DNA from: Baffinella frigidus
Taxonomy: Eukaryota > Cryptophyceae > Cryptomonadales > Baffinellaceae
NCBI GenBank assembly: GCA_026770585.1
Contig: MU646560.1
Span: 98,675 to 109,236, forward strand
DNA length: 10,562 nucleotides
Direction of reading: 5' to 3'
This document shows, piece by piece, positions 1-7,300 of the stretch. Both the position numbers and the translations under genes were made by a program. The notes below the pieces were generated by a model. It was given only the letters and a program-made list of their open reading frames with translations. It was not told the DNA's origin and searched no databases. The first letter of the stretch is position 1; each line of letters opens with the position of its first letter.

Positions 1-104
1 TAGGCATACGGCATTGCCTAGGACCTCCTACCGTAGGCCGAGGGATCCTAGGACCAAAAAGTCTCGGCCTACGGTAGGAGGTCCTAGGCAATGCCGTAGG
101 CCTA
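1..104. mobile_element. Palindromic MITE-like element at the left edge
   Basis: Arms 1-42 and 63-104 are inverted repeats with 41 of 42 positions matching (34 bp of perfect pairing at 9-42 with 63-96). They are separated by a 20-base loop. The arms hold the words cctaggacct and ctaccgtagg, which recur in the elements at 7855-7959 and near 9010-9050. No open frame is present. Target duplications cannot be judged because the window starts inside or at the element. Confidence 0.75.
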
Positions 105-176
105 ACTACCCCACTTTCAGGCCGTCACCCTATTAAACTCACGCAGACACTCTCTCGCACCTGCGCCGCGATGGGT

Positions 177-331
177 GACTTCTCTTAAGTTGACATTCTA
201 GGTTTCTGGTACAAATCCGTCAACTTCAGAGCGAAAAAAGACCCGGACGCACCAAATCGGCGAGGCCAACTAAATAGACTGAGACAGAGCTAGGATACGG
301 CAACGGACCTGCACGGAGATGCCGTCGTGCT
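177..331. repeat. Dispersed repeat A, copy 1
   Basis: About 155 bp is closely similar to 1164-1313 in the same orientation. Shared words include taagttgaca, gtacaaa.ccgtcaactt, gcgaaaaa.gaccc, gcaccaaatcgg and gagacagagctaggata. On the minus strand each copy starts with the 3' end of an exon 7 copy and its GT donor, so it looks like an intron duplicated with its exon. An imperfect inverted pair (taagttgac...gtcaactt) lies inside, hinting at an older inserted element. Confidence 0.65.
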
Positions 332-345
332 GGATCAAGCGCTCC
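309..345 (-). pseudogene. Exon 7 fragment (HDGISVQ)
   Basis: The minus strand reads ERLIQHDGISVQ followed by GTCC, as at the end of exon 7 (RFILHDGISAQ|GTCC). The upstream half does not match exon 7. It is a diverged, truncated copy joined to repeat A. Confidence 0.5.
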
Positions 346-537
346 TCTTCAATTTCGGACCAAGACAGAATCTGTGACCCGCTATCTTAGGCTCCCCACG
401 AGGAAGGTGAGGGTGTATATGCTATTTTAGCCATCAAATGATGCTATCTTACGCCTTTTCATCAGGACAGATGCTGGTATGGTCCGAGATAAACTTACTC
501 TCTCGATACCGTGCGGCAGTATCAACAAAGCAGAAAC
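346..537. other. No recognised feature
   Basis: I see no exon, array or element here. The stretch 507-545 (accgtgcggcagtatcaacaa) resembles 869-909, so at least its right end belongs to a local duplication. Confidence 0.4.
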
Positions 538-611
538 CCTCACGGAGTTGTGCGAGTTCGCTTGACCCTCGTAGAGTTGTGTGAGTTGACCCTCCTAGAG
601 TTGTGCGAGTT
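538..611. repeat. Short tandem repeat, three units
   Basis: Three imperfect units of 24-29 bp begin ccctc and contain gagttgtg.gagtt; the first and third share gagttgtgcgagttcgc. No known role. Confidence 0.7.
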
Positions 612-678
612 CGCATACTGCAGTCTTCACACGGTAGTGTAGTGTGAGTGCGCTCGGACTGTGGTTGAGTGTTTATGG

Positions 679-691
679 TTTTTTTTTTTTT
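679..691. repeat. Run of 13 T
   Basis: An uninterrupted poly-T run on the plus strand is followed by ggtatttggtttgtggtttgtgg, which grades into telomere-like repeat. It could be the remnant of a poly-A tail on the minus strand, but no retroelement sequence is seen beside it. Confidence 0.6.
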
Positions 692-740
692 GGTATTTGG
701 TTTGTGGTTTGTGGTTTAGGGTTCAGGGTTTAGGGTCCAC

Positions 741-772
741 CTGGGCGGAGAAGCCGTCGTGCAAGATGAAGC
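741..772 (-). pseudogene. Exon 7 fragment (FILHDGFSAQ)
   Basis: The minus strand reads FILHDGFSAQ|GTGG, the 3' end of exon 7 with Phe for Ile. It breaks off exactly at the TTCATC codons, where the TTGAGGG array begins. Confidence 0.6.
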
Positions 773-838
773 AGGGTTGAGGGTTGAGGGTTGAGGGTTG
801 GGGGTTGGGGGTTGAGGGTTGAGGGTTGAGGGTTGAGG
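773..838. repeat. TTGAGGG variant telomere-like array
   Basis: About nine 7-bp units, mostly TTGAGGG with a few TTGGGGG, sit between two exon 7 fragments. The period is that of the terminal TTTAGGG repeat, with the same G-rich strand orientation. Confidence 0.85.
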
Positions 839-963
839 CGGCTCACCCGCTCCACACGCTCGCTCAACACCGTACGCCAGTATCAATCAAGCCAACAGAA
901 ACCCTCGCAGACGTTTGCCAGTATCAATTATTGGTAGACCTGGGCGAAGATGCCGTCATGCAA
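836..963 (-). pseudogene. Exon 7 copy, split and degraded
   Basis: The stretch 836-871 matches the middle of exon 7 (EEYVERMSR region) and 940-963 matches its 3' end with a GTCTACC donor. About 70 bp between them carries two copies of cagtatcaa. The copy cannot encode the full segment. Confidence 0.5.
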
Positions 964-1106
964 GACCCGAACCCCGAAACACTAAACCCTATACCAGTGC
1001 CTGAACCCTAAACCATAAACCCTGTAGCATTGCCTGAACCCTCAACCCTGAACCCTATACCAGTGCCTGAACCAACCCTAAACACTAAACACTAAACACT
1101 AAACCC
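964..1106. repeat. C-rich (inverted) telomere-like array
   Basis: Degenerate ccctaaa, ccctgaa and cactaaa units lie with the C-rich strand on plus, opposite to the terminal telomere. Several longer words repeat (aaccctataccagtgcctgaacc, twice). Confidence 0.8.
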
Positions 1107-1163
1107 GTGAAGCGGCTCATGCGCTCCACGTACTCCTCGACGTTGACCAGCGTCACCGCCACG
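1107..1163 (-). pseudogene. Exon 7 copy, 5' two-thirds
   Basis: The minus strand reads VAVTLVNVEEYVERMSRFT, differing from exon 7 by V for D and a broken end where it meets the array. The true exon 7 is 130 bp to the right with repeat A between them, so this is a tandem exon duplication. Confidence 0.65.
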
Positions 1164-1313
1164 GACTTCTCCTAAGTTGACACGCTAGGTTCGCGGTACA
1201 AACCCGTCAACTTTGGAGCGAAAAAGGACCCGGGCGCACCAAATCGGTGAGGCCAAATAGACTGAGACAGAGCTAGGATAAGGCAACGGACCTGGGCCGA
1301 GATGCCGTCGTGC
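1164..1313. repeat. Dispersed repeat A, copy 2
   Basis: This copy matches 177-331. It lies between the exon 7 duplicate and exon 7, and overlaps the last 22 bp of exon 7. It shares the 14-base word tcctaagttgacac with the palindromic element at 9903-10018, so part of it may derive from that family. Confidence 0.65.
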
Positions 1314-1380
1314 AAGATGAAGCGGCTCATGCGCTCTACGTACTCCTCGACATTGTCCAGCGTCACCGCCACGTCCGCTC
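1292..1380 (-). CDS. HECT exon 7: ADVAVTLDNVEEYVERMSRF
   Basis: The sequence is 89 bp with acceptor CGCCAG|GAG on the right and donor CCCAG|GTCCGT on the left. It reads (G)ADVAVTLDNVEEYVERM then SRFILHDGISAQ. TRIP12 has [20 protein letters not shown] followed by an EGVSRQ segment, so the residues agree across the exon. The next part of the domain (F..GF..VFPL..L) should follow but was not found between here and the left edge. Three or four partial copies lie to the left (309-345, 741-772, 836-871 with 940-963, and 1107-1163). Confidence 0.75.
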
Positions 1381-4300
1381 CTGGCGTGGGGTGTGGGGTG
1401 TGGGGTGTGGGGTTTAGGGTTAAGTGGGGTGTATGGGTTGGGATTGAAGGGTCTGGGTTCAGGGTTCAGGGTTCAGGGTGAGGATTCAGGGTGTAGGGGA
1501 AAGGGTGTAGGGGCGAGTCTGCGGGGTTTCGGGAGAAGGGTTTGGGTTACCGCCGGGTACGAGAGGGTGTGCCGCGAAGCCGTGCATGGTCGAGGAGGGC
1601 GCGAACTCCATGGTGAGGCAGTAGTCGTTGAGGTCTGGCAAGTGGCCCAGCGCACGCTCCCGCTCCTGTTTTCGTGTTCGGGGTTTGGGGTTTGGGGTTT
1701 GGGGTGTGGGGTTTAAAACGCAAGTCCGGCCCCGAAGTGATGCAAAATTCCGAGAGAAAAAATGCAAACTTCAAGCAATTTGACGTTTCAGCGACCGAAA
1801 TTCTCTCGACACCCTGGACGGGGCGCGGGGGTTCTAGGGTTTCGTGTACATTTTTTTAGGGTTTAGGGTTTGGCACCTGGGGGTCGAGGATAGCGACGGG
1901 AAATAATAGAAAATCGAGAAATTGGAGCCATTCTGTCAACTTTTGAGAAATTTAGTACCACGATTTGGGGTGGGGGCGCTGCTAACCACACAGCTATGAA
2001 GGGGTTTTCGGCCCAAATCGGCCCGAATTTCCGTTACCTTATCCGTAGGAACCCCCCCTATGTCCCTACGGGTTGCCTGCTGTAGGGTCCTAGGTCTTAT
2101 CGCTCAGGGGTTATTCAAAATCCCTTCAGAGTCCGCTGTGTGGCCCGAGGCTGGAAGAGGGAGTATTTTAAATGTGCACGAAATGGCTCCAATTTCCCAT
2201 TTTCCCATTTTCCGGTGGCCAACTTCTCTGCACAGCGCTCCAGCACCGTCTTCGCGCTTCCCCCACCAATGAACCCCACACCCCACACCCCAACTCTCAA
2301 TCTGAACCCCTCGCCCCTACACTCCGCCCCCCCGATGCAATGCCAGAAGGTGATATGCAAGGTCACCTGGGGGTCGAGGATGGCGTCGGCTTTGCAATTC
2401 CGCGCCGCCAGCCCCAGCAGGTGCTCCCAACCCAGATCCAGCTATCTTAACATACAACTCATGCCTGAAATAGCATAAAGTTGACAATTCCCCCGATCGC
2501 TTTTTTATTTATAGCAAAAATGCGAAATCTACCAGTTGAACCTGGGGGTCGAGGATAGCGTCGGCTTCGCGCTTCCCCCACCAATGAACCCCACACCCCA
2601 CACCCCACACCCCACACCCCAACCCTCAATCTGAACCCCTCGCCCCTACACTCCGCCCCCCCGATGCAATGCCAGAAGGTGATATGCAAGGTCACCTGGG
2701 GGTCGACGATGGCGTCTGATTCGCGCTTCCACCAGCCCCAGCAGGTGCTCCAGATGCCACACCCCTCACCCGTAACCCCACACCCCACACCCCACACCCC
2801 CCACCCCTACACCCCAACCGCGCGCCCGAATCATGCCAGCCCCAGGAGGTGGTCCAGGTGTCGCGCCCCACACCCCTAGATCCCAATCATGCATCCCAAC
2901 CTAATAAACCCCAACCATGCAAGTCGACCAAGCACCTCAACCCCCTCCCCCAACCATGCACCCCAACCCCCAGCCCCACCAATGCACCCCACACCCCGAA
3001 CCCCACCCGTCTGAAGCAATGCTAGCAGTTGATATGCACGGGTCAGAACCTGGGGGTCGAGGATAGCGTCGGCTTCGCAATTCCGCGCCGCCAGCCCCAG
3101 CAGGTGCTCCCAACCCAGATCCAGCTATCTTAACATAAAACCCATGCCTAAAATAGCATAGAGTTGACAATTCCCCCGATAGCTTTTTTATTTATAGCAA
3201 AAAAACAAAATCTACCAGTTGAACCTGGGGGTCGAGGATAGCGTCGGCTTCGCGCTTCCGCGCCGCCAGCCCCAGGAGATGTTCCAGATGCCGCGCCTGC
3301 CGTTTGGGGGTGGGGGTTAGGTTTTTGGTGCACGGTTCAGGGGTTTGGGTTTGGGAGTTCGGGGTTTAGGGTGTGGGGTGTGGGGTTTGGGCAGCCGCGC
3401 CTGGGGGTTAGGGGTAGGGGTTAGGGTTAGGGGTTAGGGGTTAGGGTAAGGGGTTATTAGGGGTTAGGGGTTAGGGTTAGGGGCTAGGGGTTAGAAGTTT
3501 GGGGTTAGGGTTAGGGGTTAGGAGTTAGGGGTTAGGGGTTAGGGTTAGGGGTTAGGGTTAGGGGTTAGGGGTTAGGGGTTAGGGGTTTGGGGGGTGAGGC
3601 GCGCCGCGAGCCCTAGCAGGTGCTCCACATGCCGCGGTGTGCAGAGAAGTTGGCCACGGGAAATAATGGAAAATAGAGAAATTGCAGCCATTTTGTCAAC
3701 TTCTGAGAAATTTGGTTCCATGAATTTCTCAAAATGGCTCCTATTTCCCCATTTTCCCATTTTTCGGTGGCCAACTTATCTGCACAGCGCGCTACCGCGC
3801 CTGCCGTTGGGGTTTCGGTTTTCGGTTTGGGGGTGTGGGGTGTGGGGTTTGGGATGTGGGGTTTGGGGCTCGGGATTCGGTGTTTCGTGTTCGGTGTTGA
3901 GAGTTTGCTGGGGGTTAGGGGTTTTTAGGGTTGTTGGTTCGTTACCTTGTCCGGATCCAGGTCCCGGAGGTCGGAGAGCGAGAGGGGCGGGGGGCGGGAG
4001 AGGAGAGGGGTTGAGTATTGAGGTTTACGTTGAGGGTGTAGGGTTTATGAGTGTAGGGTGTAGGGTGTAGGGTGTAGGGTGTAGGGTTTATGGGTGTAGG
4101 GTGTAGGGTGTAGGGTGTAGGGTGTAGGGTGTAGGGTGTAGGGTGTAGGGTGTAGGTTTTTTTTGGGGTAGCAGCTTGGACAGCGGGTGCGATCGCTAAC
4201 TAGGTGCGATCGCTACACCCTAACCTGTAACCCTACCCCTAAACTGTAACCCTATCGCTAAACCCTGAAACGTTCAGGGCTCTGGGTTCAGGGCTCAGGA

Positions 4301-7300
4301 TTTTAGGGTTTCGGGGTTGGGGTTTAGAATTTAGCGCTCAGGGGTTCAAGGCTCGGGGTTTTAGGATTCAGGTTGAGGGTTGAGGATGCAGGTTGAGGGT
4401 TTAAGGGCTAGGGTGTAAGGATACCTTATCCGGATCCACGTCCCGCAGGTCCGAGAGCGAGAGGGGCTCGTGTTTGAGGAGCTTGAACCCTGACCCTGAA
4501 CCCCGAGCCCTCAACTGTAACCCTAACCCTAAACCCTTCAGAGGGCTCAGGGGTTTAGGTTGCAGGGTTTGCTTACCTTGTCCGGATCGACGTCCCGGAG
4601 GTCCGAGAGCGAGAGGGGCTCGTGTGTGAGCAGCTTGAACAGCGGGTATGACAGCGGGAGCGAAATCTGTGTTTTGGGGTTGAGGGTTTAGGGTTTAGGG
4701 TTTAGGGTTTAGGGGAACAGCGGGAGCGGGGGCAAAAGCTGTGTGGTTTAGGGTTTGGAGCGTAGGGCTGAGAGCGGGAGTGAACTCTGTTTTGCATTTC
4801 AGGATTTACCCCTGGGTTTCGGGTTTCGGGGTTACCAGGCGGCTGTCGAGCATTGCCTTTGCGAGGTTCATCCAGGGAAACCTATTTTTCTTTCATTTGA
4901 TGGCAACGCAAATTCCTACACAAATGCTTCAATATTACTAATAAAAACGAACCGTGTAGTAATTTTCGTTGCCATCAAATGAAAGAAAAATAGGTTTCCC
5001 CGAATAAAGGTAGGTTCTAAGGGAGCGTTCGAGGACTAGGATCTTGTCCCTCCACGGGACCCCTTGGGGGAGCTACGCTGCACCCTTAACCCTGCACCCT
5101 GAATCGCAACCCCCCTCACCCTAAGCCTTAGGTTCAGGGTTCAGGGGTTACCCCAGGGTGTAGGGCTGGGGGGGTACCAGGCGGTTTCGCGTGTAGGGTG
5201 TAGGGTGTGGGGTGTAGGGTGTAGGGTGTAGGGTGTAGGGTGTAGGGTGTAGGGTGTAGGGTGTAGGGGGTACCAGGCGGTTGTCGAGCATAGCCTTGGC
5301 GAGGTAGGTCCCGAGGAAGCGCACCAGCACCAGAATCTTCTCCCTCCCCTGGTTGATGTGGGGTTGAGTTAGGAGATTAGGGCTTATGCGTTGTTCAGGG
5401 CACGAGGACTAGGATCTTGTCCCTTCCCTGGGTTAGGGGTTAGGGTTAGGGTTAGGGTTTGGGTTAGGGTTTAGGGTTTGGGGTTTAGGGTTTGGGTACA
5501 GGGTGTAGGGCTTAGGGTTAGGGTTAGGGTTAGGGTTAGGGTTAGGGTTAGGGTTAGGGTTAGGGTTTAGGGTTTGGGGTTTAGGGTTTGGGTACAGGGT
5601 GTAGGGCTTAGGGTGTCAGTACTGTTGTGTGTGTGGGGGGGATTGGGTGTAGGGTTTAGGGTTTGGGGTTTGGGGTTTGGGGTTTGGGGTTTAGGGTCTA
5701 GGTTGTACCGGAACGCCTGGGGGCAGCGGAGCAAAGAAGAGCCCATTGTCCCTGTGCACGAACGGCGAACCTGGCAGAGATCGCGATTTAGCGTGTAGGG
5801 ATCAGGGTTCAGGGTCTAGTATGATCAAACGTGTAGTAAATTTCGTGCATTCGGGTGACTCCGACCCAATTAAATCAAATACCTGACCGGATTAGATCAG
5901 AGTTCAGGGTTTAAGCGCTAGTCAGGGTTTGGGGGTTGGGTGCACCAACGGCGAACCTGGAAGAGATTGGGATTGCGGGTTGAGGGAACCTGGAGGAGAT
6001 TGGGATTTTATGGTTTAGGGTTTCGGGTGTCGTGCGTGAAGTGTTTACAGGGTTTGGGGTGTGCGGCCTGGGGGGTAAAGCTTATGGGTTAGGGTTCAGG
6101 GTGTAGGGGGCAGCGGGACAAAGAAGAGCCCGTTGTCCCTGTGCACGAAGGGTGAGCCTGGCGGGGTTTAGGGTTTATGGTCTGGGGTTTAGGGTTTGGG
6201 GTTTGGGTCTTAGGGTTTAGAGTTTAGGCGCTGTTCGCGGTTTAGGTTTGGGGTGCACGGATGGCCAGCCTGCGGGATGGAGGATTGGGGTTTAGGGTTT
6301 GGGGTTAAGTTTTACGCGTTGTTCAGCGCTTAGCGATTAGAGCGTAGGGTTTAGGGGTTCGGGGGGTTGGGGGTTGGGGGTTAGGCTTGAGGGTTGCGCA
6401 CAGACCTACGGCGCCTCATCCTCCTTCTCGCCCTCCTCTTTCGCTTCCTCCGTCCCCTCTCTTCGTGCTATACCCTACACTCTACACCCTACACCCTACA
6501 CCCTGCACCCTACACCCCAACCCCACACACTAACCCCTCACCCCTGGACACTAGACCCTACACCCCGAACCACACACACAAAACAAAACAAATCAAAAAC
6601 AAGAACAGACCTACGGCGGGCTCCTCCGCCGCCTCATCCTCCTTCTCGCCCTCCTCCTTCGCCTCCTCCGTGCCCGGTCGTCGGTTGTTCGCCGCCTCCC
6701 CCGCACCCTGTGGTTGGCCGAGGGGGTTGGGTGTATGGTTTGTGTAAAGCGGTGGCGCTGTCGGGGATCTAAACCCCAAGCCCCCCAAGCTCTACACCCT
6801 AAGCTCCCAACCCCTTTAGGGCGCGCCGGTTCGGGCGACCATCATCCTTCTCGCCCTCCTCTTTCGGCTCCTCCGTGCCAAACCGTCGGTTGTTTGGCAC
6901 ACCCTACACCCTTCACCCTACACCCTACACCCTACACCCTACACCCTGCACGGTTGTTCGCCGCCTCCCCCGCACCCTGTGGTTGGCCGAGGGGGTTTTA
7001 TCCGGGAAAACCTATTTTTCTTTCATTTGACGGCAATCGAAATTACTACACAAGTTCTTTAATATTACTAGAAAGAACGAATTGTGTAGTAATTTTCGTT
7101 GCCATCAAATGAAAGAAAAATAGGTTTCCCCGGATAAGGTTGGGTGTAAGGTTTGTGTAAAGCGGTGTGTGGTGTTTTTATTCAGGAGGCGGGTCGGCAT
7201 GTAGCACGTGTGCCCCTCCTGTGGATGGGGGTTAGAGTTTAGGGACTAGGGAACAGGGCATGGAGTTAAGGTTTGGCGCCTCAGTGAGAAACCATCTCCT

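Noticed and set aside
538-611. Possible CRISPR-like repeats
   Set aside because: The units are tandem without unique spacers, only three and unequal in length.
3594-4070. Long plus-strand open frame (158 codons)
   Set aside because: It crosses an exon 5 fragment, a MITE and telomere-like repeat; its composition follows the repeats (GVWGLGCGVWG) and no protein family is recognisable.
4187-4215. gcgatcgc octamers suggesting cyanobacterial DNA
   Set aside because: Only two copies, in one local duplication; everything around is eukaryotic subtelomere.
4577-4590. Splice sites of the GC or GA donor type, as a dinoflagellate marker
   Set aside because: All chosen exons use GT donors; the one GC possibility (exon 2) breaks phase, so it gives no taxonomic support.
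5434-5612. TTAGGG hexamers as evidence for a vertebrate or fungal origin
   Set aside because: The terminal tract is TTTAGGG; the hexamers are a short internal variant block.
6374-7112. Two plus-strand open frames of 132 codons
   Set aside because: They read YTLHPTPYTLHP from C-rich arrays and the wrong strand of the linker exon, and run into a MITE.
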